Positions 33,416-43,096 of a stretch of DNA of 51,358 nucleotides are shown piece after piece. Every line of letters starts with the position of its first letter. The stretch's first letter is position 1. A model generated the notes under the pieces. It ran no database searches. It was not told where the DNA came from and saw only the letters and a program-made list of their open reading frames with translations. The stretch is from Saprospiraceae bacterium (GTDB lineage Bacteria; Bacteroidota; Bacteroidia; Chitinophagales; Saprospiraceae), in the NCBI GenBank assembly GCA_013001975.1, contig JABDKX010000196.1:1-51358 (forward strand), read 5' to 3'. The translations under genes were made by a program, and so were the position numbers.

Positions 33416-34513
33416 TTATACATTAAACAAGAAATGCATGACGTCACCATCTTTCACCACGTATTCTTTACCTTCGATAGATAATTTACCTGCATTTTTA
33501 ACTGCTGCTTCAGACCCATACTCCACAAAGTCATCATAAGCAATAACTTCAGCTCTGATAAACCCTTTTTCAAAATCAGTATGAATGACGCCTGCTGCCG
33601 CTGGTGCTTTACTTCCTGCTTTAACGGTCCATGCTCTTACCTCTTTCTCTCCTGCGGTAAAGTAAGTTAACAAATCAAGCAATTTGTAACAAGATAAAAT
33701 AACCCTGTTGACTCCTGGTTCTTTGAGACCCATTTCCTCAACAAACATCATTTTTTCTTCATATTCCTCTAGTTGAGCAATTTCTTCTTCGATTGCTGCA
33801 CTTATCAGAATAACTTCTGCATTTTCATCTTTAACCAATTCTTTGAACCTTGTCGTATGTTCATTACCGTTAACGACTGAATTTTCATCGACATTACAAA
33901 TATAGAGAACCGGTTTGCCAGTCAACAACATCATTTCTTTGACTAAAGCTTGTCCATCTTCATCAAGATCTAAGGCTCTTGCGCATTTACCTTCTTCAAG
34001 ACCTGCAATAACAGTTTCTGCGACCTCAACCATTTTTTTATCTTTTGGTAATCCTGTCTTGGCTTGTTTTTTTAACTTATCCAAGCGCTTTTCCATCGTT
34101 TCCAGATCTTTAAAGATAAGTTCGGTATCGATTATCTCTTTGTCTCGGACAGGGTCAATTGATCCATCAACGTGGATAACATTGTCATTATCAAAACATC
34201 TTACAACATGAGCTATGGCATCCACTTCTCGAATGTTGGCTAAAAACTGATTCCCTAACCCTTCTCCTTTACTTGCACCTTTGATAAGTCCAGCGATATC
34301 GACTATTTCCACAGTTGTTGGCAGAACCTTTTGTGGATTTACCAACTTGGCTAACTGAGTTAATCTGTCATCAGGCACTGTAATAACCCCAACATTTGGC
34401 TCTTTCGTAGCAAAAGGGTAGTTAGCAGCAAGTGCTTTAGCATTTGTTAATGCATTAAATAAGGTGGATTTTCCTACATTGGGTAATCCTACTATTCCGC
34501 AATAAAGTGGCAT
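33416..34513 (-). CDS. ychF: Redox-regulated ATPase YchF
   Basis: This is an Obg-family P-loop protein of 365 residues, the usual length. G1 is GLPNVGKSTLFNAL (about 8-21). The G2 region has NYPFATKEPNVGV and G3 is DIAGLIKGASKGEGLGN. The G4 motif reads NVDE instead of NKxD, the change that gives YchF preference for ATP over GTP. A coiled-coil insert and a C-terminal TGS domain (about 280-363) complete it. It binds ribosomes and influences stress responses. It is divergent from acpH. Confidence 0.96.
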   Translation of the reverse strand: MPLYCGIVGLPNVGKSTLFNALTNAKALAANYPFATKEPNVGVITVPDDRLTQLAKLVNPQKVLPTTVEIVDIAGLIKGASKGEGLGNQFLANIREVDAIAHVVRCFDNDNVIHVDGSIDPVRDKEIIDTELIFKDLETMEKRLDKLKKQAKTGLPKDKKMVEVAETVIAGLEEGKCARALDLDEDGQALVKEMMLLTGKPVLYICNVDENSVVNGNEHTTRFKELVKDENAEVILISAAIEEEIAQLEEYEEKMMFVEEMGLKEPGVNRVILSCYKLLDLLTYFTAGEKEVRAWTVKAGSKAPAAAGVIHTDFEKGFIRAEVIAYDDFVEYGSEAAVKNAGKLSIEGKEYVVKDGDVMHFLFNV

Positions 34514-34532
34514 GTTCTCTTTTTTTAAGGCG

Positions 34533-34540
34533 CAAATATA
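34533..34540 (-). promoter_or_regulatory. Candidate -7 box for ychF
   Basis: The minus strand reads TATATTTG, 19 bases before the ychF ATG, so the leader would be short. Confidence 0.5.
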
Positions 34541-34580
34541 GAAGTGTTTTATTTACTTTACCATAATTATAAAATCACAG

Positions 34581-35162
34581 ATGAATTTTTTAGCACATTG
34601 CTACCTTTCTTGTTCGAATGAAGAATTGCTGATTGGCAATTTTATCACCGATTTTATAAACAAAAAACAAGCAGCTGAATATTATGGTGAAGTCAAGAAG
34701 GGCATTGCACTTCACAGGCAAATTGACCAGTTTACAGACGAACATCCAGCCAGTTTGGCTCTCAGGAGAATGTTACGTAAACGTCACGGTAAGTATGCTT
34801 CAGTTGTAGTAGATTTGGTTTGGGATTATTTTTTGTGTCAGAATTGGTCACATTTTTCAGGCACTGAATTAAGTGAATTCAGTTCTGAAATGTATCAGAT
34901 TATCCAAAAGTATCATGATAAGTTGCCTCCTAAATTGCAATCTAGGATACATCGAATGATAGAAGATGATTTTTTATTGGCTTATGTAGATAAAGATCGG
35001 ATGTCAAAATCTTTATCTTGGATGGACAAAAGAGTGAATTTCCCATCCAATTTTGTCGGAGCATTAAAAGATGTGGAAGAAAATGAAAAGGAGATTCAAA
35101 AACTATTTATGCAGTTTTTCCCGGATTTAATAGATTTTGTTGAGCTTCAATGTGCATGTTAG
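34581..35162 (+). CDS. acpH: Acyl carrier protein phosphodiesterase
   Basis: This 193-residue protein belongs to the AcpH/DUF479 family. It opens MNFLAHCYLS. It has IGNFITDFI, then GIALHRQIDQFTDEHP and VVVDLVWDYFLC, the ordered His/Asp residues of an HD-like metal phosphodiesterase. It removes 4'-phosphopantetheine from acyl carrier protein. The length matches E. coli AcpH. It converges on the porT gene with 5 bases between the stops. Confidence 0.9.
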   Translation: MNFLAHCYLSCSNEELLIGNFITDFINKKQAAEYYGEVKKGIALHRQIDQFTDEHPASLALRRMLRKRHGKYASVVVDLVWDYFLCQNWSHFSGTELSEFSSEMYQIIQKYHDKLPPKLQSRIHRMIEDDFLLAYVDKDRMSKSLSWMDKRVNFPSNFVGALKDVEENEKEIQKLFMQFFPDLIDFVELQCAC

Positions 35163-35167
35163 CCGAT

Positions 35168-35905
35168 TTATCCTTCGAAATGAAATGAAATTGATAATGC
35201 CCTAGAGAGAATCTTATCGATTACGGTGGATTCTGTTTTAGAGCCGTTAAAGACATGGATATTGCCTAAACTTTGTGAGTATTTAATTTCTGGTGAGAAA
35301 ATAAAGAATGGGAAAAAGAATTGAACACCTGCTCCGATTTCAAATTGAAAATCATGTGGCGCAATTTTCAATAAATTAACAGACTGATCTTTCCTTGCTC
35401 TTGAATTGGATGAAACGTCGTAAGTATATTTTAAACCACCAACTACAAATAGTCTTTTGTCCTTGTAAGGAGCTGATTTAAATCTCATCAGCATAGGTAT
35501 TTCCAAGAAAACAGATTCGATTCTTTCTGTTAAAAAATCTGAATTAGATTGATTGGGATCATTTGTATAATTGATTCTTCGTTCAGAAAAAGCAAATCCG
35601 GGGATAAATCTGAAATCAAAATACTCTCCAATTTTCAAATTGGTAATAATATTGACATGAAGTCCTGGTTTATCTGCACCACTGATAATCCTTATTGAGT
35701 CGTGTTGGACCAATTTTCTGGAATTTGATGTGAGATATCCACTGCTGTGTCCACCTAGTGTTAAACCAAAATAAAATGGCTTTTTCTTAAACTCCCAAAA
35801 ATTGTAGTTTCCTTTTGGTTGCGTTTGACCAAAAGCAGCGCTGTTTGATATAAAAACACCCAAAATCGTGAAAGAGAGAACTTTAACCCAAAACTTATAG
35901 CGCAT
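35168..35905 (-). CDS. porT: PorT-family outer-membrane protein (T9SS component)
   Basis: This is a 245-residue outer-membrane beta-barrel protein with a signal peptide (about 8-26, ending AFGQ). The barrel pattern FYFGLTLGGHSSGY, VFLEIPMLMRFKSAPY, RLFVVGGLKYTYDVSSNSR and a terminal FSPEIKYSQSL...FHFEG matches PorT/SprT. PorT is required for T9SS function in Porphyromonas and Flavobacterium. Generic porin-family proteins share some of this pattern, so the symbol carries moderate confidence. A T9SS cargo is encoded elsewhere in this window. Confidence 0.8.
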   Translation of the reverse strand: MRYKFWVKVLSFTILGVFISNSAAFGQTQPKGNYNFWEFKKKPFYFGLTLGGHSSGYLTSNSRKLVQHDSIRIISGADKPGLHVNIITNLKIGEYFDFRFIPGFAFSERRINYTNDPNQSNSDFLTERIESVFLEIPMLMRFKSAPYKDKRLFVVGGLKYTYDVSSNSRARKDQSVNLLKIAPHDFQFEIGAGVQFFFPFFIFSPEIKYSQSLGNIHVFNGSKTESTVIDKILSRALSISFHFEG

Positions 35906-35974
35906 AATTTATAAAATCTGATTTGAAATTACAGTAGACAAAACGATTTGAAAGGTAATGTAGTATGTTTTCTA

Positions 35975-36057
35975 GCATCAAAAGTCAAATAATTGAGAAT
36001 ACCGTGATTTATTTAGTAAAAACAACAGAAATCAGGCCATTTTGATGCGTTTTTTTA
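35975..36057 (+). other. Structured intergenic element ending in a U-tract
   Basis: GCATCAAAA (35975-35983) pairs with TTTTGATGC (36040-36048), and TGATTT pairs with AAATCA inside (36005-36010 with 36029-36034). Seven T follow at 36050. It lies upstream of the gyrA promoter. It could end a short transcript or act as a terminator for upstream read-through. The long loop makes this tentative. Confidence 0.25.
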
Positions 36058-36118
36058 CCAAATATTAAAGATGAAAAAATGTATTCAAAAATGCTGTAAA
36101 TCTTATACAAAATTAAGG

Positions 36119-36147
36119 TTTTGAGTGGTATATTTTACCTATATTTG
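36119..36147 (+). promoter_or_regulatory. Candidate promoter of gyrA
   Basis: TTTTG (36119-36123) and TATATTTG (36140-36147) are 16 bases apart, slightly shorter than typical. The -7 box lies 34 bases before the gyrA ATG. Confidence 0.5.
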
Positions 36148-36181
36148 CATTCTTTTTAAAGAACAGATTTATAATATATAA

Positions 36182-38650
36182 ATGGCAGAAGATCAGAGGA
36201 TTATAGAGGTAAATATAGAAGATCAAATGAAATCTTCCTACATAGATTATTCTATGTCGGTTATCGTTTCAAGAGCACTCCCAGATGCGCGGGATGGATT
36301 AAAACCAGTTCATCGAAGAATATTGTATGGAATGAATGATTTGGGCTTAGCCTATAACAAGCCTCATAAGAAGTCAGCAAGGGTAGTCGGTGAAGTATTA
36401 GGTAAGTATCATCCCCATGGTGATTCTTCAGTATACGATGCGATGATCCGAATGGGACAACCTTGGTCAATGAGGTACCCGTTGGTTGAAATTCAAGGAA
36501 ATAAAGGTTCAATGGATGGGGATAGTCCAGCTGCGATGAGGTATACAGAAGCACGACTTGAGCGTTTGAGTGACGAATTGTTGGATGATATCAAAAAAGA
36601 CACCGTTGACTTTAGGCTCAATTTCGATGATTCTTTAGAAGAACCGACCGTTTTACCAGCTAAGTATCCCAACCTTTTGATTAATGGCGCATCTGGAATT
36701 GCAGTGGGCATGGCTACAAATATGCTCCCACATAATATTTCAGAAGTTATTGACGGAACTGTAGCTGCCATTGATAATCCTGATATTACTATTGAAGAAT
36801 TGATGGATTTTGTCAAAGCTCCTGATTTTCCAACTGGCGGAATCATTTATGGAATCGAAGGCGTACGTGAAGCATTCAGGACAGGTAGGGGACGTGTCGT
36901 TGTCAGAGGACGAGCCACAATTGAAACAAGCAAAACTGGAAGAGAATCTATCGTCATTACAGAAATACCTTTCCAACTTAATAAAGCAAGTTTAGTAGTT
37001 AAAATAGCAGATCTGGTAACCAATGAAAGGGTGACTGGAATCAGTGACATTCGAGATGAATCTGACAGGAAAGGATTGCGTATCGTTGTTGATATTAAGA
37101 GAGATGCTATTGCAAATGTGGTACTCAGTAAATTATATAAGTACACACCTTTGCAATCTTCTTATGGTGTAAATAACGTCGCGCTGGTTAATGGACGTCC
37201 AGAAATAATGAACCTTAAGAGCTTAATTTCAGAGTTTATCAGGTTCAGGTTGGAAGTGATTGTCAGACGGACACAATTTGATCTGAGAAAAGCAGAGGAA
37301 AGAGCGCATATTCTCGAAGGGTTAATAAAAGCGATTGATAATCTTGATGAAGTTATTAAGATTATTAGAAGTTCTAAAACTGTTGACGAGGCAAAGCAAA
37401 ACTTAATGGCTGCCTTAGATTTAAGTGAAATTCAGTCAAAAGCTATCCTTGAAATGAGACTCCAAAAATTGGTAAGTCTTGAAATGGAGAAGCTGAGAAA
37501 AGAATATGATGAATTGTTGATCACCATTGCTGACTTGAAAGATATTCTGGCAAATGAAGGCAGACAAAGAGAAATAATAAAAACTGAGTTAGGCGAACTC
37601 AAAGAAAAGTACGGTGACGAACGAAGAACTGAAATTACTTTTGGGGATGGGGAAATCAATGTTGAAGACATGATTCCTAATGACGAAGTTGTGGTAACTA
37701 TTTCTCACCTTGGTTACATTAAGAGGACTAAAGTAAGAGAATATAAAACGCAAGGTAGAGGTGGTAGAGGAAGCAAAGGATCTAAAACAAGGCAAGAGGA
37801 TTTCTTAGAACACATTATTGTTGCCAGAAATCATAATTATATCTTATTCTTTACTGAAAGAGGACGCTGTTTCTGGCTTCGAATTTTTGAAATTCCAGAA
37901 GGTGCTAAAACAGGAACGGGAAGAGTTATACAAAATGTTATCAACATTCCTAAGGAAGATAAAGTGAAAGCTTATATTCTTATCGAGGACTTAACAGATA
38001 AAGAATTTCTTGATAGCCACTCTATTGTTTTTGCAACCAAAAATGGAGTTGTTAAGAAAACATCTGTTGAAGCATATTCAAGACCAAGAGTCAATGGTAT
38101 CAATGCAATTACTATCAGAGAGGATGACAATTTGATTGAAGCAAAACTGACAGATGGAACTACAAATATTATGCTTGCCAATAAATTTGGTCGTGCCATC
38201 AGATTCAGTGAAGAGAAATTACGCCAAATGGGTCGATCAGCTGCTGGTGTCAGAGGAATGAGAATCGATACGTCGCAAGGAGATGAAATTATCGGAATGA
38301 TCATCGACAAAGAAGGAGATGAAGACAGAGCGATCATGGTAATTTCTGAAAACGGCTATGGAAAGCGATCTACAATTGATGATTACCGTCTGATCAATAG
38401 AGGTGGAAAGGGAATGAAAAATATCCAGATTACAGATAAAACAGGTAATGTGTCTACTGTTAAAAGTGTAAGCGAGGAAGATGATATTTTAATCACAACT
38501 AAAAACGGCATTATAATTAGAATGCAGGTAAGTGATATCAGAATTATGGGTAGAGCAACGCAAGGTGTTAGAGTGATTAAATTGGATGATAAAGACGCAA
38601 TAGCAGACGTTGCAGTTGTAAAAAAGGAGAATTCAGACGAAGAAGAGTAG
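36182..38650 (+). CDS. gyrA: DNA gyrase subunit A
   Basis: This is type II topoisomerase subunit A, 822 residues. The active-site Tyr is Tyr121 in [10 protein letters not shown]. The quinolone-determining segment [10 protein letters not shown] (77-86) keeps Ser82 and Asp86, equivalent to E. coli Ser83 and Asp87, so no classic resistance change is present. The coiled-coil and C-gate follow. The GyrA box QGRGGRG lies near residue 524 and begins the C-terminal DNA-wrapping pinwheel, which marks this as gyrase rather than topoisomerase IV. A TPR-protein gene follows. Confidence 0.97.
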   Translation: MAEDQRIIEVNIEDQMKSSYIDYSMSVIVSRALPDARDGLKPVHRRILYGMNDLGLAYNKPHKKSARVVGEVLGKYHPHGDSSVYDAMIRMGQPWSMRYPLVEIQGNKGSMDGDSPAAMRYTEARLERLSDELLDDIKKDTVDFRLNFDDSLEEPTVLPAKYPNLLINGASGIAVGMATNMLPHNISEVIDGTVAAIDNPDITIEELMDFVKAPDFPTGGIIYGIEGVREAFRTGRGRVVVRGRATIETSKTGRESIVITEIPFQLNKASLVVKIADLVTNERVTGISDIRDESDRKGLRIVVDIKRDAIANVVLSKLYKYTPLQSSYGVNNVALVNGRPEIMNLKSLISEFIRFRLEVIVRRTQFDLRKAEERAHILEGLIKAIDNLDEVIKIIRSSKTVDEAKQNLMAALDLSEIQSKAILEMRLQKLVSLEMEKLRKEYDELLITIADLKDILANEGRQREIIKTELGELKEKYGDERRTEITFGDGEINVEDMIPNDEVVVTISHLGYIKRTKVREYKTQGRGGRGSKGSKTRQEDFLEHIIVARNHNYILFFTERGRCFWLRIFEIPEGAKTGTGRVIQNVINIPKEDKVKAYILIEDLTDKEFLDSHSIVFATKNGVVKKTSVEAYSRPRVNGINAITIREDDNLIEAKLTDGTTNIMLANKFGRAIRFSEEKLRQMGRSAAGVRGMRIDTSQGDEIIGMIIDKEGDEDRAIMVISENGYGKRSTIDDYRLINRGGKGMKNIQITDKTGNVSTVKSVSEEDDILITTKNGIIIRMQVSDIRIMGRATQGVRVIKLDDKDAIADVAVVKKENSDEEE

Positions 38651-38662
38651 TTGAAAAACGAA

Positions 38663-38670
38663 TATATTTG
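38663..38670 (+). promoter_or_regulatory. Candidate -7 box between gyrA and the TPR gene
   Basis: TATATTTG lies 118 bases before the TPR-protein start. The TPR gene may thus have its own promoter with a long leader, in addition to read-through from gyrA. Confidence 0.35.
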
Positions 38671-38788
38671 CAAAGTTTAACAGACAACAAAGAAAATCTT
38701 AACTAAATTTAAGATTTGAAATACGTCTTTTAATTGTATTTATATTGTAATTATTAAAGAAAATATTTTAAAACCAATTCTATAATAG

Positions 38789-40081
38789 ATGAAAAATTTA
38801 TTAACTGTATTACTTAGTTTAACATTTGCATTTTCTACTTCAGTGGCACAAGATGCATCTAAAATGCTCAAAAATTCACTGAAAACAATTTCAAAGAAAG
38901 GTTCTGATCCAACAGCTAATTCCAATGAAATTTCAAATGCAATTGCAGAAATGAATGAAGCATTGCAGTCTGATGACTTAAAGACTCAAGCGAAAAAATG
39001 GGTTTCCGCTGGAAAAGTACTTAATGAGTTATCAAACAACGAACTAAAAACAAAAACACTAAATCCTGAATACAAAATTGTATTTCCTAATGCTGCGATA
39101 GACGCTTTTAATGCATTTGCTTCAGCATTCGAATTGAACGATAAAAAGACAAAAAAGGATATCGGCTATGGTTTAGAAGATGTTGAAAATCATCTGAATA
39201 ACGTTGCAATCTTCGCTTATCAAAACAAAGATTATTCAACAGCATTTGACAATTTTTCCACAAGTATCTCTGCCTATGATATGTTAAAAAAGATGGAAAA
39301 AGACAGCAGACTTGATGACCCAGCAATACGTAAAGATCAATATTTCTATTCTTCAGTAAGCGCATATTATTCTGAAAGATTTCAAGATGCTTTACCTTAT
39401 TTGGAAAAACTATATAATGATGGTGCGAGTGATGCGTTTGTTTATGAAGCTTTATATTCTATAAACTCTGAGGACAACCCAGAAAAGGCTTTAGAATATT
39501 TGACTAAAGGAAGAGAAATGGCTCCTGATGATACTGGTTTATTATTCGCAGAAATTAATCATTATCTTAAAATTGGTGAATTAAACAAGTTAATCGGTAA
39601 GCTTGAAACTGCTATTGAAAAAGAACCTGAAAATACGTCTATATATAATACGTTAGGCAGTGTTTACGATCAATTGAATCAGAAGGAAATGAAAGAGGGG
39701 AATGTCGAAAAAGCAAATGAGTATTTTACTAAAGCACTTGATAATTATAATCAAGTATTAGCAAAAGAACCTGAAAATTTTGATGCAACTTACAGTGTAG
39801 GCGCATTATACTATAATAAAGCTGCAACATATGTTGAGAAATTGAATGAATTGGCCGCTGATCTTTCTCCAGCAGGAATGAAAGCTTATGATGAAACTAA
39901 AGCAGAAATGGATGGTATCTTCAAACAAGCATTGCCTTTCTTCGATAAAGCTGAAAGCTTAAATGGAAATGACAGAAATACGCTAATTGCATTGAAAGAA
40001 ATACATGCCAGATTGAATGATGTAGCAAAATCTAATAAGTATAAAGAGTTGCTAGAGAAAATGGGCGTAACTAATAACTAA
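38789..40081 (+). CDS. Exported tetratricopeptide-repeat protein
   Basis: This 430-residue protein has a signal peptide (about 1-21, ending TSVAQ), so it is periplasmic or outer-membrane associated. At least six helical hairpins of TPR type follow, for example in AFVYEALYSINSEDNPEKAL, TSIYNTLGSVYDQLN and FDATYSVGALYYNKAA. The spacing is regular between about 130 and 420. No catalytic motif is seen; it is probably a protein-interaction scaffold. The same gene order, gyrA followed by a TPR protein, is to my recollection common in Bacteroidota. It ends at a strong terminator. Confidence 0.9.
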   Translation: MKNLLTVLLSLTFAFSTSVAQDASKMLKNSLKTISKKGSDPTANSNEISNAIAEMNEALQSDDLKTQAKKWVSAGKVLNELSNNELKTKTLNPEYKIVFPNAAIDAFNAFASAFELNDKKTKKDIGYGLEDVENHLNNVAIFAYQNKDYSTAFDNFSTSISAYDMLKKMEKDSRLDDPAIRKDQYFYSSVSAYYSERFQDALPYLEKLYNDGASDAFVYEALYSINSEDNPEKALEYLTKGREMAPDDTGLLFAEINHYLKIGELNKLIGKLETAIEKEPENTSIYNTLGSVYDQLNQKEMKEGNVEKANEYFTKALDNYNQVLAKEPENFDATYSVGALYYNKAATYVEKLNELAADLSPAGMKAYDETKAEMDGIFKQALPFFDKAESLNGNDRNTLIALKEIHARLNDVAKSNKYKELLEKMGVTNN

Positions 40082-40106
40082 GAAACAGTTTTAAGTTAAT
40101 ATATAG

Positions 40107-40137
40107 AAAAGGACATCTTCGGATGTCCTTTTTTTTT
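40107..40137. terminator. Bidirectional terminator between the TPR gene and dapB
   Basis: GGACATC and GATGTCC flank a TTCG tetraloop; A runs on the left and nine T on the right extend the stem and form the U-tract. On the minus strand four T follow, so it may also stop dapB transcripts. Confidence 0.92.
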
Positions 40138-40148
40138 GATTCTGAATA

Positions 40149-40892
40149 CTATTGGTGTTTTTTCAAAGAAATCACATCTGACATTTTATAAATGTCTTTT
40201 TTACCATTTATAAATTCTGCAGCCATAATTGCACCCAAGGCAAATCCTTCTCTTGAAAACGCCTCATGCTTTAAAGTGATTTCATCAATTTCAGATGTAT
40301 ATTTTACTGTATGTAATCCTTTGATATCAACTTCTCTGATTGATTCTATTGGCAAACTGTTTTTCTCTTTTGAAGATGAATTATGCCATTTATCTAAATA
40401 ATCAAGATTGTTAATAATCTGTTCTGCGAGCGTTACTGCTGTGCCACTTGGAGCGTCTTTTTTCTCCAAATGATGAGATTCAAGCATAGAAACGTTATAT
40501 GATGGGAAACCATTCATAATTGAAGCCAAAAATTCATTTACTGCGAAAGTGATGTTGACACCAACACTAAAATTACTTGCGTATAAGAATGATGTGTTAT
40601 TATCCTTGTATAGTTGACATATTTCTTTATAATAATCTAACCAAGCAGTACTGCCACAAACTGTCGAAACGCCATGTTGGGCCAAAATTCTTAGATTATT
40701 TGGCGCTGATTCGGGTGTTGTAAATTCAATAGCAACATCTACTGAATCAAGTTGGTTAATATTCATTTCGAGTACATTGGAAGAGGAAATACGCATTATT
40801 ATCTCATGCCCTCTTTTAAGTGCCAACTTTTCAATTGTTTTTCCCATTTTTCCGTAACCAATCAGCCCTATTTTGAGTTTATTATTTTGCAT
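40149..40892 (-). CDS. dapB: 4-hydroxy-tetrahydrodipicolinate reductase
   Basis: This is a lysine/diaminopimelate pathway enzyme of 247 residues. The NAD(P) motif is [19 protein letters not shown]. The middle has [16 protein letters not shown]. The catalytic segment [15 protein letters not shown] contains the His pair and the Lys. The protein is shorter than E. coli DapB (273), as in other Bacteroidota. It supplies meso-DAP for the peptide that the Mpl-like ligase recycles. It is divergent from hemE with the starts only about 30 bases apart, so its promoter must overlap the beginning of hemE. Confidence 0.95.
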   Translation of the reverse strand: MQNNKLKIGLIGYGKMGKTIEKLALKRGHEIIMRISSSNVLEMNINQLDSVDVAIEFTTPESAPNNLRILAQHGVSTVCGSTAWLDYYKEICQLYKDNNTSFLYASNFSVGVNITFAVNEFLASIMNGFPSYNVSMLESHHLEKKDAPSGTAVTLAEQIINNLDYLDKWHNSSSKEKNSLPIESIREVDIKGLHTVKYTSEIDEITLKHEAFSREGFALGAIMAAEFINGKKDIYKMSDVISLKKHQ

Positions 40893-40904
40893 TCTTTACA
40901 TTTG
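40872..40904 (+). promoter_or_regulatory. Candidate promoter of hemE
   Basis: TTTG (40872-40875) and TACATTTG (40897-40904) are separated by 21 bases, a good Bacteroidota promoter. The -7 box covers the first GTG of the longest hemE frame, which makes that GTG an unlikely start. Confidence 0.55.
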
Positions 40905-40924
40905 TGAGCTTAAAATTACCATTT

Positions 40925-41953
40925 GTGATACAAAACGATCTACTATTAAGAACAATAAGGAAAGAAAAAGTTGAAAGACCTCCAATTTGGCTGATGAGAC
41001 AAGCTGGCAGAATACTTCCTGAATACAGAGCTATCAGAAGCAGTCTTTCTGGCTTTGTTGAATTGGTAACAACGCCACATTTAGCTGCAGAAGTGACAAT
41101 ACAGCCTGTAGATCGCCTAGGTGTAGATGCTGCCATCATTTTTTCAGATATATTGGTTATACCTGAATGTATGGGATTACCTTATGAGTTAATAGAAAAA
41201 AAAGGACCATACTTTCCAAGAACAATTTCATCTGCGGCTGATATTTCAGCTTTAGAGCAAGGAGAAGTCGCTGCAGAAAAATTAGATTATGTATTTAAGG
41301 CAATAGAAATTACAAAGAAATCCTTAAATGATCGCGTACCCTTGATTGGCTTTAGTGGTGCGCCATGGACACTCTTATGTTACATGATAGAAGGACAAGG
41401 ATCCAAGACATTTTCAAAAGCCAAAGGCTTTTTATATAAAGAAACAAAACTGGCTCATCAGTTACTTCAAAAGTTGACCGACACAATAATTGCCTATTTG
41501 AAGCTGAAAATAAAGGCTGGCGTAGATGTCGTTCAAGTTTTTGACTCTTGGGCAGGAATGCTCGATAAACAACTCTATAGGACATTTTGTATCCCTTATT
41601 TAAAACAAATTGTTGATGCTATCCAAGACGTGCCAGTTATAGCTTTTTCTAAAGGGGCCTTTTTCTCCTTAGAAGACATAACGGAATTGGATGCTGACGT
41701 CATTGGCTTAGATTGGACTATCGACCCGTCTGAATTTAGAAGCAGGTTTGGAAAAGAATGTGTCGTTCAAGGAAATTTAGACCCATGTGCACTGTATGGA
41801 TCAAAGCATAACATTGAAGCAAAAGCTGAAAATTTAATAAAAAGTTTTGAAGCCCATCATATCTTTAACTTAGGTCATGGCGTTTATCCTGATACGCCTT
41901 TGGATAATGTCAAACATTTGGTGAATTTTGTAAAGCAGTACAAATACCAGTAA
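40925..41953 (+). CDS. hemE: Uroporphyrinogen decarboxylase
   Basis: This haem-pathway enzyme decarboxylates the four acetate side chains of uroporphyrinogen III. The N-terminal signature is [18 protein letters not shown] and the second is [16 protein letters not shown]. The catalytic Asp lies in [12 protein letters not shown]. The TIM barrel ends with [15 protein letters not shown]. The frame is open from GTG 40904, but a promoter -7 box covers that codon. Starting at GTG 40925 gives MIQNDLLLR, close to typical HemE N-termini, with 343 residues. Confidence 0.94.
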   Translation: MIQNDLLLRTIRKEKVERPPIWLMRQAGRILPEYRAIRSSLSGFVELVTTPHLAAEVTIQPVDRLGVDAAIIFSDILVIPECMGLPYELIEKKGPYFPRTISSAADISALEQGEVAAEKLDYVFKAIEITKKSLNDRVPLIGFSGAPWTLLCYMIEGQGSKTFSKAKGFLYKETKLAHQLLQKLTDTIIAYLKLKIKAGVDVVQVFDSWAGMLDKQLYRTFCIPYLKQIVDAIQDVPVIAFSKGAFFSLEDITELDADVIGLDWTIDPSEFRSRFGKECVVQGNLDPCALYGSKHNIEAKAENLIKSFEAHHIFNLGHGVYPDTPLDNVKHLVNFVKQYKYQ

Positions 41954-42122
41954 TCTGAGTATTCAACTTTTACCACCTCCTATTTGACGTTGTCTTTATC
42001 AGTTTGCATTCTATGCACAAATCAGGGAAATTGTTTAAAAATAAAATTACTTGTTATGTAGTTGGTTATCAGACAGTTAGTATGTTTTCATCATTTATGC
42101 TGTTAATAAATAAGCTTACTAA

Positions 42123-42153
42123 TTTGGGAAATAATCGTTTCCTTATAACTTTA
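42123..42153 (+). promoter_or_regulatory. Candidate promoter of accD
   Basis: TTTG (42123-42126) is exactly 19 bases from TAACTTTA (42146-42153), one mismatch from TAnnTTTG. It lies in the 256-base spacer after hemE, which otherwise shows no gene. Confidence 0.5.
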
Positions 42154-42209
42154 CACACTGCAAATTCCTACTGAGACATATCCTCAGGTTACCCAATAAA
42201 ATAGATCTG

Positions 42210-43079
42210 ATGGGATGGTTTAAAAGATTTAAAGATGGCATACATACTGCCACAAAAAACAAGAAAGAAGCTCCTGATGGGCTTTGGTATAAATGCAAGA
42301 GTTGCAATTCGACGATTACCGTAAAGGAACTTCGTGAGAATGAATACATTTGCCCTAAATGCGAGTACCATACACGTATTGGTTCTTACGACTATTTTGA
42401 ATTGGTCTATGATTCAAAGTATGAAATACTATTTGATGAATTAATCTCAAAAGACTTTCTCAATTTTACAGATTTAAAACCCTACACTCAGAGGTTAGAG
42501 GATGCAAAGGAGAAAACAAACCTTAATGAATCCATCACAGTTGCAGTAGGAAAAATAAATAAACGACCATTGGTTATAGCTGCAATGGATTTCTCTTTTA
42601 TTGGCGGATCGATGGGATCAGTCGTTGGTGAAAAAATCGCAAGATCCGTTGATTATTGTATAGAAAACAGAATGCCATTTATGATCATCTCCAAATCAGG
42701 TGGTGCCAGAATGATGGAATCTGCTTTTTCACTTATGCAACTTGCTAAAACCTCAGCTAAACTATCTCAACTTGCTAAAGCAGGATTGCCTTACTTTTCC
42801 TTTTTAACCGACCCTACAACAGGAGGAGTAACCGCTTCATTTGCCATGTTGGGTGATATAAATTTTTCTGAACCTGGTGCCTTAATAGGATTCGCAGGAC
42901 CAAGAGTTATAAAAGAAACAATAAAAAGAGATTTGCCAGAAGGATTTCAAAGTTCTGAATTCTTATTAGACCATGGCTTTCTTGACTTCATCGTAGATCG
43001 TCGAAACTTAAAGGAAAGATTGTCTGATATATTGTTTCTTTTTGCTGATGCAAATGTGTCCGATGAAAGTGAATCTTAA
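42210..43079 (+). CDS. accD: Acetyl-CoA carboxylase carboxyltransferase subunit beta
   Basis: This is the beta subunit of the carboxyltransferase that makes malonyl-CoA for fatty-acid synthesis, 289 residues. An N-terminal zinc ribbon has Cys29, Cys32, Cys48 and Cys51 (CKSC and CPKC). The crotonase-fold core has GGSMGSVVGEKI, SKSGGARMMES and LTDPTTGGVTASFA, forming the acyl-CoA oxyanion holes. It ends with HGFLDFIVDR. It pairs with AccA, which is not in the window. It is monocistronic and converges on bshC. Confidence 0.97.
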   Translation: MGWFKRFKDGIHTATKNKKEAPDGLWYKCKSCNSTITVKELRENEYICPKCEYHTRIGSYDYFELVYDSKYEILFDELISKDFLNFTDLKPYTQRLEDAKEKTNLNESITVAVGKINKRPLVIAAMDFSFIGGSMGSVVGEKIARSVDYCIENRMPFMIISKSGGARMMESAFSLMQLAKTSAKLSQLAKAGLPYFSFLTDPTTGGVTASFAMLGDINFSEPGALIGFAGPRVIKETIKRDLPEGFQSSEFLLDHGFLDFIVDRRNLKERLSDILFLFADANVSDESES

Positions 43080-43096
43080 CAGGGTTTCAACAGATA

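Noticed and set aside
36261-38673. Many minus-strand frames across gyrA
   Set aside because: Coding bias of gyrA leaves the opposite strand open; none has a plausible start context or motif.
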